Positions 16,127 to 22,436 of a DNA stretch of 35,042 bases are shown piece by piece. Every line of letters starts with the position of its first letter. Positions within the stretch are counted from its first letter, which is position 1. The notes under the pieces are model-generated. The model did no database searches and was not told the DNA's origin. It saw only the letters and a list, made by a program, of their open reading frames with translations. Position numbers and translations under genes: made by a program. Source of the DNA: Ruminococcus_G sp050944415 (GTDB lineage: Bacteria > Bacillota > Clostridia > Lachnospirales > Lachnospiraceae); assembly GCA_050944415.1 (NCBI GenBank), contig JBMNRA010000031.1:1-35042 (forward strand), given 5' to 3'.

Positions 16127-16471
16127 ATGAAAGTGAAGAAATTGTTGACTTTGCTGCTGACAGTATGTCTTGTGACGGGTTTGCTGCCAGCGGCATCCTA
16201 CGCCAGTGAAACAGATGAGCCTGCAGCGGATATATGTACACAGAGCGATGATTGTACAGCGTCCGTACATGAGGATGGCTGTCCGAAAAATGAGGAGCTT
16301 TCGGATGCTGACAGTGTTCATGAAGAGAATGCGGAAGAGGTGCAGAATCAGATTCTGAGTATTGAAAATGCAATGGAAAATCTCACAGAAGAGGAACAAA
16401 AGGAATTGGAAACTGACACAGCGGCCATAGAGAAATATGAGACTGTGAAAAATGCCGTGATCGGGATATGA
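16127..16471 (+). CDS. short secreted protein, possibly the leftover N-terminus of a larger surface protein
   Basis: A 114-residue protein with a clear signal peptide (MKVKKLLTLLLTVCLVTGLL, cleavage probably after SYA near residue 26). The mature part has a Cys/His cluster (CTQSDDC, HEDGC, residues about 36-52) and then an acidic, helical stretch (NLTEEEQKELETDTAAIEKY). Similar Cys-rich openings followed by helical repeats are common at the front of long Lachnospiraceae surface proteins; here the frame stops early, 38 bases before the tRNA terminator. It may be a truncated gene or a genuine small exported protein. GAGGAAG sits just before the ATG. Confidence 0.55.
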   Translation: MKVKKLLTLLLTVCLVTGLLPAASYASETDEPAADICTQSDDCTASVHEDGCPKNEELSDADSVHEENAEEVQNQILSIENAMENLTEEEQKELETDTAAIEKYETVKNAVIGI

Positions 16472-16509
16472 TTAAATTATGCCCTCGTTTAATCACCAAA
16501 ATCACAAAT

Positions 16510-16546
16510 AAAAAATCCCGAAACCCCAGCATAATCAAGGGATTCC
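16510..16546 (-). terminator. terminator of the tRNA-Val/tRNA-Met transcript
   Basis: Read on the minus strand, GGAATCCC, a 19-base loop, then GGGATT and a run of T form an intrinsic terminator shortly after the tRNA-Met 3' end. Confidence 0.65.
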
Positions 16547-16561
16547 GAGATCCAGCAGAAG

Positions 16562-16635
16562 TAGCGAGAGGGGGAGTCGAACCCTCGACACTACGGGTAT
16601 GAACCGTATGCTCTAGCCAACTGAGCTATCTCGCC
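16562..16635 (-). tRNA. tRNA-Met (CAU), elongator type
   Basis: The minus strand folds as a full cloverleaf of 74 bases: acceptor GGCGAGA with TCTCGCT (first pair G-U), D arm with AGCTCAGTTGGCTAGAGC, anticodon stem ACGG/CCGT around loop TTCATAC giving anticodon CAT, and T arm GAGGG-TTCGACT-CCCCC. The G-U first pair and the anticodon arm match elongator methionine tRNA of Bacillota rather than initiator tRNA. The 3' CCA is not encoded. It is transcribed after tRNA-Val from the promoter at 16789-16817. Confidence 0.93.
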
Positions 16636-16670
16636 ATTTTAAATAATAACTTTACTTTTTTCAAAGTAAA

Positions 16671-16743
16671 TGGGACCTATAGGGCTCGAACCTATGACCC
16701 TCTGCTTGTAAGGCAGATGCTCTCCCAGCTGAGCTAAGATCCC
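16671..16743 (-). tRNA. tRNA-Val (UAC)
   Basis: A 73-base cloverleaf on the minus strand: GGGATCT acceptor, D arm TAGCTCAGCTGGGAGAGC, anticodon stem CTGCC/ GCAG around TTACAAG (anticodon TAC), T arm ATAGG-TTCGAGC-CCTAT, discriminator A, no encoded CCA. It is 35 bases upstream of tRNA-Met and shares its promoter. Confidence 0.93.
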
Positions 16744-16788
16744 GTATATCAGTGCTTTTTGCAGCTCTCAACCGCAACCTGCTTTGCC

Positions 16789-16817
16789 ATTATACAATTA
16801 TAAAAATGAAATGTCAA
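16789..16817 (-). promoter_or_regulatory. consensus sigma-A promoter for tRNA-Val and tRNA-Met
   Basis: On the minus strand a perfect TTGACA (plus 16812-16817) and a perfect TATAAT (plus 16789-16794) are 17 bases apart, about 46 bases before tRNA-Val. This is a full match to the housekeeping consensus, as expected for a strongly expressed stable-RNA operon. Confidence 0.9.
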
Positions 16818-17161
16818 TAGCAAAATTTAAAAAAAATCATTTTTTTTGTCCAGCCATGGCCTGCGTTTTTTTAGGCGGTCATGGCTGAAATATTAAAAAA
16901 AGACAAATGATGCCGGCAAATAATTAGAAAATATACGGCAGAAAAGCCAGAAGTGAAAGTACCGTTGTCACTTATCGGAATCTCCGGTGATTCGATACTA
17001 TTATATCTTATAGTCCGACATTTTGGTAGCAACGTTTTGGTACGGTGACGGAAAGTCAATGAACGGCAAAACCGTTCTTTATATAACCGTTGAATTTCCA
17101 GAGCATATGATAGAGAAGCGGAACAGTTTCCGTATAAAAGAAAAACAGGGAGAGATTATAA
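16818..17161. other. gene-free stretch with a hairpin and small repeats
   Basis: No coding region was found in these 344 bases between the tRNA promoter and the M15 peptidase. CAGCCATG (16851-16858) and CATGGCTG (16880-16887) form an inverted repeat able to fold with an inner GCCT/AGGC pair. A direct repeat TTTTGGTA occurs twice near 17013-17041, a GAACGG-CAAA-ACCGTTC hairpin sits near 17061, and a sigma-K-like promoter at 17086-17112. Confidence 0.5.
17086..17112 (+). promoter_or_regulatory. possible mother-cell sporulation promoter (sigma-K/E-like)
   Basis: AC (17086-17087), 16 bases, then CATATGATA (17104-17112) fits the AC-16/17-CATAnnnTA pattern of sigma-K-type promoters. It lies about 50 bases before the peptidase gene, and no good sigma-A promoter was seen there. 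The motif is short, so chance is possible. Confidence 0.4.
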
Positions 17162-17941
17162 ATGGGAAGAGATATCAGTAAATGCCATCCAAGACTTCAG
17201 AAAAAGGCTGCACAGCTGAAAAAAACCTGTGCGGATAAAGGGTATGCCATCGAAATAGGCGAAAGCTTTCGAAGTGTATCAGAGCAGGATGCTCTTTATG
17301 CCCAGGGACGGACGCAGCCGGGGCAGATTGTGACTAATGCCCGGGGAAGTTCCTACAGTTCCATGCATCAGTGGGGGGTAGCGTTTGATTTCTATCGCAA
17401 TGATGGAACAGGAGCCTATAATGAAGCAGGCAGATTTTTTGAAAATGTAGGTCAAATCGGGAAAACACTGGGGCTGGAATGGGGAGGCGACTGGAGTTCA
17501 CCGGTGGATCGGCCGCATTTTCAGCTTCCTGACTGGGGAAGTACTCCATCGCTTCTAAAAAAACAGTATGGGACTTATGAAGCTTTTAAAAAGACCTGGG
17601 GGAGCAAGACACCGCCGGATGAGGGAAAAGACGGATGGGTGCTGAGACTTCAGCAGGAATTAATCAGGCAGGGATATAATCCGGGCGCGGCAGACGGTAT
17701 TGCAGGGGTAAATACACTGAACGGATGTCCCGTTGTCCGCCAGGGAGCCCAGGGTGGAATTACCGGACTGATTCAGGAACGGCTGTCGCAGATTTACAGG
17801 ATCGGCATTGGGCCTTCCGGAGCGGATGGAATTTTTGGAACGGCGACAAAAGCGGCAGTAATGGAATTTCAGAAACAAAAAGGTTTGTCCGTTGACGGAG
17901 TGGTCGGAAAAAATACATGGAAAGCTTTGCTGGAATTATAG
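17162..17941 (+). CDS. M15 (VanY/endolysin-like) peptidoglycan peptidase with C-terminal wall-binding domains
   Basis: A 259-residue murein hydrolase. Residues about 5-130 are a peptidase M15-type domain: SFRSVSEQDALYAQGRT, the zinc motif SSMHQWGVAFDF (His and Asp ligands, about 62-73) and RPHFQLP (third ligand, about 119). Residues about 158-190 and 198-259 are two peptidoglycan-binding repeats (GADGIFGTATKAAVMEFQ, LSVDGVVGKNTWKALL). Such enzymes cut L-Ala-D-Glu or D-Ala bonds in peptide stems. There is no signal peptide, as in phage endolysins and in Bacillus mother-cell lytic enzymes. No holin or phage gene is nearby, and the upstream sigma-K-like site favours a mother-cell lysis role over phage origin. 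GGGAGAG precedes the ATG. Confidence 0.82.
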   Translation: MGRDISKCHPRLQKKAAQLKKTCADKGYAIEIGESFRSVSEQDALYAQGRTQPGQIVTNARGSSYSSMHQWGVAFDFYRNDGTGAYNEAGRFFENVGQIGKTLGLEWGGDWSSPVDRPHFQLPDWGSTPSLLKKQYGTYEAFKKTWGSKTPPDEGKDGWVLRLQQELIRQGYNPGAADGIAGVNTLNGCPVVRQGAQGGITGLIQERLSQIYRIGIGPSGADGIFGTATKAAVMEFQKQKGLSVDGVVGKNTWKALLEL

Positions 17942-17948
17942 AAAAAGT

Positions 17949-17977
17949 TTGAAAAGAGGGAAAGAATACGTTATGAT
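17949..17977 (+). promoter_or_regulatory. sigma-A promoter of the ispF operon
   Basis: TTGAAA (17949-17954), 17 bases, TATGAT (17972-17977), starting eight bases after the peptidase stop codon. Transcription would begin near 17984, which leaves room for the GGAGG ribosome site and supports ATG 18001 rather than 17986 as the ispF start. Confidence 0.7.
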
Positions 17978-18000
17978 AGAGTACGATGGAGGAAAACAAA

Positions 18001-18579
18001 ATGAGAGTTGGAATGGGTTATGACGTACATCGTCTGGAAAGCGGAAGAAAGCTGATCCTGGGAGGAGTTGAAATTCCTTTCGAGAAAGGGCTGCTGGGCC
18101 ATTCGGATGCAGATGTTGCTGTTCATGCGGTTATGGACGCATTACTTGGAGCGGCGGCCCTGCGGGATATCGGAACGCATTTTCCGGACAATGACCCGAA
18201 ATACAAGGGAATATCCAGTATCTCACTGCTGAAGCATGTGGGAAAACTGCTGGAAGAACATTCCTATATTATTAATAATATTGATGTGACGATCATTGCG
18301 CAGAAACCGAAGGTGGCTCCCTATATTGATCAGATGGTGAAAAATGTGGCGGAGGCGCTGTGTCTGGATGAAAATCAGGTGAATATCAAAGCGACAACGG
18401 AAGAGGGGCTGGGTTTTACGGGCAGTCTTCAGGGAATATCCGCTCACGCAATCTGTTCCCTGATTCCGGCCCTGGAATTTGCGGATGAGGACCGGATGTC
18501 CGGGAGAGACTGCATAGGATGCCGGGGATGTCAGAAAGAGATAAACTGTGGGAAAACAGAAAAAGGAGAATCACAATGA
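18001..18579 (+). CDS. ispF: 2-C-methyl-D-erythritol 2,4-cyclodiphosphate synthase with a cysteine-rich tail
   Basis: IspF converts CDP-methylerythritol phosphate to the cyclodiphosphate in the MEP isoprenoid pathway. MGYDVHRL (zinc and substrate ligands Asp/His), LLGHSDADVAVHAVMDALLGA, DIGTHFPD and KATTEEGLGFTG are all present, so the core enzyme (about residues 1-157) looks intact and should trimerise. The frame then continues for about 35 residues, ending DCIGCRGCQKEINCGK, with four cysteines. Family members usually stop near 157 residues, so the tail is unusual. ATG 18001 has GGAGG seven bases upstream. The stop overlaps the cysS start (ATGA), so this is the first gene of the cysS-sigH operon. 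Confidence 0.93.
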   Translation: MRVGMGYDVHRLESGRKLILGGVEIPFEKGLLGHSDADVAVHAVMDALLGAAALRDIGTHFPDNDPKYKGISSISLLKHVGKLLEEHSYIINNIDVTIIAQKPKVAPYIDQMVKNVAEALCLDENQVNIKATTEEGLGFTGSLQGISAHAICSLIPALEFADEDRMSGRDCIGCRGCQKEINCGKTEKGESQ

Positions 18580-19982
18580 AACTGTACAATACATTGACGA
18601 AGAAAAAAGAAGAATTTGTACCAATTACAGAAGGGCAGGTGAAAATGTATGTCTGCGGACCCACGGTATACAATTTTATTCATATTGGAAATGCCCGCCC
18701 CATGATTGTTTTTGATACTGCCAGACGATACATGGAATATAAAGGATATGAAGTGAACTTTGTATCCAATTTTACAGATGTGGACGATAAAATCATTGCG
18801 AAAGCCAATGAAGAAGGGGTTTCCGCCGAAGAGATATCCACCAGATATATTGCGGAATGTAAAAAGGATATGGAGGGAATGAACGTAAAACCTGCGACTG
18901 TCCACCCTCTGGCAACCCAGGAAATCGATGGTATGATAGATATGATTCAGACTCTGATTGACAAGGGATATGCGTATAATGTAGATGGAACGGTTTATTT
19001 CAGAACGAGAAAGTTCAGTGAATACGGCAAGCTTTCTCATAAGAATCTGGATGATCTGAGGAGCGGCAGCCGTTCCCTGCTGGTAACAGGAGAGGATTCA
19101 AAGGAAGATCCGCTGGATTTTGTGCTCTGGAAACCGAAGAAAGAAGGAGAGCCATTCTGGAAATCGCCATGGAGTGACGGACGTCCGGGATGGCATATTG
19201 AATGCTCTGAGATGTCCAAAAAATATCTGGGTGATGAAATTGATATTCATGCAGGAGGAGAAGACCTGATTTTCCCCCATCATGAAAATGAAATCGCTCA
19301 GAGTGAATGTTGCAATGGAAAAACATTTGCCAGATATTGGCTGCACAATGCGTTTTTAAATATTGACAATCGGAAAATGTCCAAATCTCTGGGGAATTTC
19401 TTTACCGTAAGAGAAATCAGCGAAAAGTATGATCTGCAGGTGCTGCGCTTTTTCATGCTGAATGCTCATTACAGAAGTCCTCTGAACTTCAGCGCTGAGA
19501 TTATGGAGTCCTCCAAAAATGCGCTGGAACGTATTCTGACGGCAACGGACAGATTAAAAGAACTGATTCAGAAAGCAGAAAAAACAGAGACAGAGGATCA
19601 GGAGAAAGAGCTGCTGGATCAGATGAAAGAATTCAGAGGCAAGTTTGAGATGGCCATGGATGATGATCTGAACACGGCGGATGCCATTGCGGCCATATTT
19701 GAACTGGTAAAATTCGCAAATACAGAAAGCGGTGAGAACAGTTCCAGGGAATATCTGGAAAAACTGCTTCAGGAAATCATTTCCCTGTGCGATATTTTAG
19801 GACTGAAGGCGGAGAGAAAAGCGGAAACTCTGGATGAAGAGATAGAAATGCTGATTGCAAAACGGCAGGAAGCCAGAAAAGCCAAAAACTTTAAACTGGC
19901 AGATGAAATAAGAGATCAGCTTCTGTCTCAGGGTATCATTCTGGAGGATACGAGAGAAGGCGTAAAATGGAAGAGAGCCTGA
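18576..19982 (+). CDS. cysS: cysteinyl-tRNA synthetase
   Basis: Class I synthetase that charges tRNA-Cys, 468 residues, the usual length. Landmarks: MYVCGPTVYN with the first zinc cysteine, HIGNARP (HIGH motif), GWHIECSEMS and HHENEIAQSE (remaining zinc ligands), and KMSKSLGN (KMSKS loop). ATG 18576 follows AAAGGAG by seven bases and overlaps the ispF stop codon. An earlier in-frame ATG at 18519 would add residues unlike the family. It overlaps the mrnC gene by 16 bases. No T-box leader was found here; the gene appears to be expressed from the ispF promoter. Confidence 0.96.
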   Translation: MKLYNTLTKKKEEFVPITEGQVKMYVCGPTVYNFIHIGNARPMIVFDTARRYMEYKGYEVNFVSNFTDVDDKIIAKANEEGVSAEEISTRYIAECKKDMEGMNVKPATVHPLATQEIDGMIDMIQTLIDKGYAYNVDGTVYFRTRKFSEYGKLSHKNLDDLRSGSRSLLVTGEDSKEDPLDFVLWKPKKEGEPFWKSPWSDGRPGWHIECSEMSKKYLGDEIDIHAGGEDLIFPHHENEIAQSECCNGKTFARYWLHNAFLNIDNRKMSKSLGNFFTVREISEKYDLQVLRFFMLNAHYRSPLNFSAEIMESSKNALERILTATDRLKELIQKAEKTETEDQEKELLDQMKEFRGKFEMAMDDDLNTADAIAAIFELVKFANTESGENSSREYLEKLLQEIISLCDILGLKAERKAETLDEEIEMLIAKRQEARKAKNFKLADEIRDQLLSQGIILEDTREGVKWKRA

Positions 19983-20383
19983 GATATTTTAAAGAACAGT
20001 TTCAGCTGGCGGATGTGGATATCAGGACATATTCGCCGCTGGCGCTGGCCTATATCGGTGACAGCATTTATGATCTTTTAATCAGAACGATGATTATGAG
20101 CGAAGGAAACCGGCCGGTTCAGCAGATGCACCGGAAAGCAAGCCGTCTTGTAAAAGCGCCTAAACAGGCGGAAATGATTGAAAAAATACGGCCTCATCTG
20201 ACAGATGAAGAGGAGCGGATTTATAAGCGGGGAAAAAATGCCAAGCCTCATACCATTGCCAAAAATGCCAGCCTGTCGGAATATCATAAGGCAACAGGAA
20301 TGGAAGCGGTTATGGGATATCTGTATCTGTCAGGAAATATAAAGCGCATTGTTGATCTGGTTAAAATCGGGTTGGAGGAATAA
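19967..20383 (+). CDS. mrnC: Mini-ribonuclease III
   Basis: A 138-residue catalytic-domain-only relative of RNase III that trims the ends of 23S rRNA precursor in Bacillota. The motif LALAYIGDSIYDLLIR (residues 25-40) carries the acidic metal-binding residues, and RGKNAKPHTIAKNASLSEYHKATGMEAVMGYLYL (second acidic site) follows near 88-121. There is no double-stranded-RNA-binding domain, as expected. It overlaps cysS by 16 bases and is followed by rlmB, the gene order seen in Bacillus subtilis. Confidence 0.93.
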   Translation: MEESLRYFKEQFQLADVDIRTYSPLALAYIGDSIYDLLIRTMIMSEGNRPVQQMHRKASRLVKAPKQAEMIEKIRPHLTDEEERIYKRGKNAKPHTIAKNASLSEYHKATGMEAVMGYLYLSGNIKRIVDLVKIGLEE

Positions 20384-20391
20384 AATTATTT

Positions 20392-21138
20392 ATGGTAAAC
20401 GATAATCAGAATGAAAATTTGATCGAAGGAAGAAATGCTGTCCTGGAAGCTTTCCGTTCCGGCAGGAGTGTGGATAAGCTGTATGTGCTGGACCGATGTG
20501 AAGACGGACCGGTAAGGACCATTGTAAGAGAGGCCAAAAAGCAGAAAACCGTCATCCATTACGTGGAAAAGAGCCGGTTGGATCATCTTTCGGAAAGCGG
20601 AAAACATCAGGGGGTGATTGCCTTCGCTGCAGCTTATGAGTACAGCTCCGTGGAGCAGATGCTTGAAAATGCCAGAGAAAAAAAAGAAGCGCCTTTTCTG
20701 ATCCTGCTGGATGGAATTGAGGATCCGCACAATCTGGGGGCCATTATCCGGACAGCTAATCAGGCAGGAGCCCATGGCGTGGTCATTCCCAAAAGACGGG
20801 CGGTAGGGCTGACGGCAACGGTTGCCAAGGCATCTGCCGGTGCATTGAACTATACGCCGGTGGCCAGAGTCACCAATCTGGTTTCTGTAATCGAATCACT
20901 GAAAAAAGAAGGACTGTGGTTTGTATGTGCAGATATGGGCGGGACTGTTATGTATGATCTGGATCTGAAAGGTCCCATTGGCCTGGTGGTTGGAAATGAG
21001 GGGGAAGGCGTCAGCCGTCTGGTGCGGGAAAAATGCGATTTTGTGGCATCCATACCCATGCATGGTGATATAGATTCTCTGAACGCATCGGTTGCGGCCG
21101 GTATTCTTGCTTATGAGATTGTGAGGCAAAGAAGATAA
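20392..21138 (+). CDS. rlmB: 23S rRNA (guanosine-2'-O)-methyltransferase, TrmH/SpoU family
   Basis: A 248-residue SPOUT methyltransferase that uses SAM to methylate a ribose in 23S rRNA. The N-terminal substrate-binding domain (IEGRNAVLEAFRSGR, residues 10-24) is followed by the trefoil-knot domain with DGIEDPHNLGAIIRTA (motif 1, about 105), VVGNEGEGVSRLV (motif 2, about 200) and SIPMHGDIDSLNASVAAGI (motif 3, about 221). It follows mrnC by eight bases, with GGAGG at the end of mrnC. Conserved neighbourhood with cysS, mrnC and sigH supports RlmB over other TrmH relatives. Confidence 0.92.
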   Translation: MVNDNQNENLIEGRNAVLEAFRSGRSVDKLYVLDRCEDGPVRTIVREAKKQKTVIHYVEKSRLDHLSESGKHQGVIAFAAAYEYSSVEQMLENAREKKEAPFLILLDGIEDPHNLGAIIRTANQAGAHGVVIPKRRAVGLTATVAKASAGALNYTPVARVTNLVSVIESLKKEGLWFVCADMGGTVMYDLDLKGPIGLVVGNEGEGVSRLVREKCDFVASIPMHGDIDSLNASVAAGILAYEIVRQRR

Positions 21139-21152
21139 ACAAAGAGGAGAAT

Positions 21153-21749
21153 ATGAGGAATTTTGACACATTATCAGATGAAACACTGATAGCTCAGATG
21201 AAAAACGGACAGAATGCAGATGAGATTTCGGAATATCTGATGTACAAATATAAGCCCCTGGTGAGAAAAAAGGCCAGAGCCATGTATTTGGTAGGAGGCG
21301 AAACGGATGATCTGATTCAGGAGGGCATGCTGGGTCTTTTCAAGGCGCTGAGAGATTTTGACCCGGGGAAAGAAGCGTCATTTTCCTCTTTTGCCGGACT
21401 TTGCATCGAGCGGCAGCTGTATAATGCCATTCAAAGTTCTAACAGACAGAAGCATCAGCCGCTGAATACGTATGTATCTCTCAGTGATGAAGAGTTTGCG
21501 TCTGAGCTTCGACAGCTTTCCGTGCAGAATCCTGAGGCGATTATCATTGATCAGGAGAATACGGCTGGCATTGGGAAGAAAATTCAGGGAACCTTAAGTA
21601 AATTCGAGAATCAGGTGCTGAAGCTGTATCTGGAAGGCGCCGATTACATTCAGATTGCGGAACGTCTGGGAAAACCGGCAAAATCCATTGATAATGCACT
21701 GCAAAGGATCCGCCAGAAAGTGAAAACGTGTATCATAAAAAGATCATAA
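21153..21749 (+). CDS. sigH: RNA polymerase sigma factor, SigH (Spo0H) type
   Basis: A 198-residue sigma-70-family factor. Region 2 (about residues 25-95) includes DDLIQEGMLGLFKALRDFD and FSSFAGLCIERQLYNAI, the -10 recognition and core-binding elements; region 4 (about 140-195) includes a helix-turn-helix (YIQIAERLGKPAKSIDNALQRIRQK). In Bacillota the gene after rlmB is sigH, the stationary-phase and early-sporulation factor. Together with the BclA-like gene downstream it suggests a spore former. AAGAGGAGAAT precedes the ATG. Last gene of the ispF operon. Confidence 0.9.
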   Translation: MRNFDTLSDETLIAQMKNGQNADEISEYLMYKYKPLVRKKARAMYLVGGETDDLIQEGMLGLFKALRDFDPGKEASFSSFAGLCIERQLYNAIQSSNRQKHQPLNTYVSLSDEEFASELRQLSVQNPEAIIIDQENTAGIGKKIQGTLSKFENQVLKLYLEGADYIQIAERLGKPAKSIDNALQRIRQKVKTCIIKRS

Positions 21750-21766
21750 AATATTCGATTTTTTCC

Positions 21767-21795
21767 TTGACATAATCATTGGCTTTTGTTACAAT
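21767..21795 (+). promoter_or_regulatory. sigma-A promoter of tRNA-Thr
   Basis: TTGACA (21767-21772), 17 bases, TACAAT (21790-21795), about 35 bases before the tRNA. Near-consensus. Confidence 0.85.
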
Positions 21796-21830
21796 TTCTA
21801 TTGTTGCAGCGATATACAGCTGTTGAACAA

Positions 21831-21903
21831 GCTGCCGTGGCACAGTAGGTAGCGCGCAACATTGGTAGTGTTGAGGTCACGGGTTCGATTCCCGTCGGTA
21901 GCT
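21831..21903 (+). tRNA. tRNA-Thr (GGU)
   Basis: A 73-base cloverleaf: acceptor GCTGCCG with CGGTAGC, anticodon stem CAACA/TGTTG around TTGGTAG (anticodon GGT), T arm ACGGG-TTCGATT-CCCGT and discriminator T, as in some Bacillota threonine tRNAs. The D stem GCAC/GCGC has an A-C mismatch, and the D arm reads GGCACAGTAGGTAGCGC rather than the usual AGCTCAG type. CCA is not encoded. Confidence 0.9.
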
Positions 21904-21907
21904 TATC

Positions 21908-21936
21908 AAAGAGTCTGTTTTTACAGGCTCTTTTTT
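21908..21936 (+). terminator. terminator of tRNA-Thr
   Basis: AAAGAGTCTG (21908-21917) pairs with CAGGCTCTTT (21924-21933) with one G-U, followed by more T. It lies five bases after the tRNA. Confidence 0.85.
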
Positions 21937-21981
21937 CATTCATATCTTTTTCTGGCGATATGATAAGCTTTTTACTTCAAA

Positions 21982-22021
21982 CCGGCGATTCCTGCCGGAA
22001 AAACGCGGCTATTCCGCCGCG
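21982..22021 (-). terminator. two tandem GC hairpins with T tracts on the minus strand
   Basis: CGCGGC-TATTCC-GCCGCG (22004-22021) and CCGGC-GATTCCT-GCCGG (21982-21998) are separated by five A on the plus strand. Read on the minus strand each hairpin is followed by T (TTTTT after the first, TTT after the second), so they look like back-to-back intrinsic terminators. No minus-strand gene that would need them was recognised upstream apart from tRNA-Ala, which already has its own terminator. Confidence 0.5.
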
Positions 22022-22264
22022 AAAAAACCACAGATTAAATGCATAGAGAACATGGATCCTGGATGTGAGACTATGTTTATATAGAAAGTATGGCATCCTT
22101 TTTACGGGAGGGGCTGTATTTAACGGATGATTTCAGAACTTGTTTCAGACGGCAGGCTAAGTATAGCCAGAAGCAGTGGTCTGTGCTATACTTGCGTTAT
22201 GATGTGAGCTTATGAAACAGTTGAGGTATAAGACGGCGCAGAACGAAAGAAAATATGTCAAAAT
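22022..22264. other. non-coding stretch with a strong stem-loop
   Basis: No convincing protein gene is seen. AAGTATAGC (22159-22167) and GCTATACTT (22185-22193) form a perfect 9-bp stem, extendable by AGA/TCT past a one-base bulge. A 26-codon ORF from ATG 22120 region lacks a well-spaced ribosome site and was not called. With the orphan minus-strand terminators at 21982-22021 the region could encode a small RNA; that is a guess. Confidence 0.35.
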
Positions 22265-22300
22265 AAAAATGCAGCCAAACGCATGTCTGACTGCATTTTT
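22265..22300 (-). terminator. terminator of tRNA-Ala
   Basis: AAAAATGCAG (22265-22274) and CTGCATTTTT (22291-22300) make a perfect 10-bp symmetrical stem with T tracts on both strands, 12 bases after the tRNA-Ala 3' end. Confidence 0.85.
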
Positions 22301-22312
22301 AAGAATTTCAAA

Positions 22313-22385
22313 TGGAGCATACGGGATTCGAACCCGTGGCCTCAACAATGCGAATGTTGCGCGCTCCCAACTGCGCTAATGCCCC
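22313..22385 (-). tRNA. tRNA-Ala (CGC)
   Basis: A 73-base cloverleaf on the minus strand: GGGGCAT acceptor with ATGCTCC, which gives the G3-U70 pair that marks alanine tRNAs; anticodon stem CAACA/TGTTG around TTCGCAT (anticodon CGC); T arm ACGGG-TTCGAAT-CCCGT; discriminator A. CCA is not encoded. The CGC isoacceptor reads GCG codons. Confidence 0.92.
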
Positions 22386-22394
22386 AATGAGAGA

Positions 22395-22404
22395 ATTATA
22401 TCAC
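22395..22404 (-). promoter_or_regulatory. extended -10 promoter of tRNA-Ala
   Basis: On the minus strand GTGATATAAT gives a perfect TATAAT (plus 22395-22400) with the TG extension. No good -35 was seen at 17 bases. The -10 ends only nine bases before the tRNA, so the transcript would have almost no 5' leader. Confidence 0.6.
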
Positions 22405-22436
22405 GGTTTTCAAGAAAAGGGAAGGGGAAATTATTT

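Noticed and set aside
16851..16887. Inverted repeat as a terminator
   Set aside because: No T tract follows on the plus strand, and the minus strand is upstream of the tRNA promoter. It was kept only as a note in the gene-free region.
17162..17941. Prophage endolysin as a sign of a resident prophage
   Set aside because: No holin, tail, terminase or integrase gene is near; flanking genes are tRNAs and the ispF housekeeping operon.
22157..22348. 63-codon minus-strand ORF between tRNA-Thr and tRNA-Ala
   Set aside because: It runs through the tRNA-Ala gene and its terminator, so it is not a protein gene.
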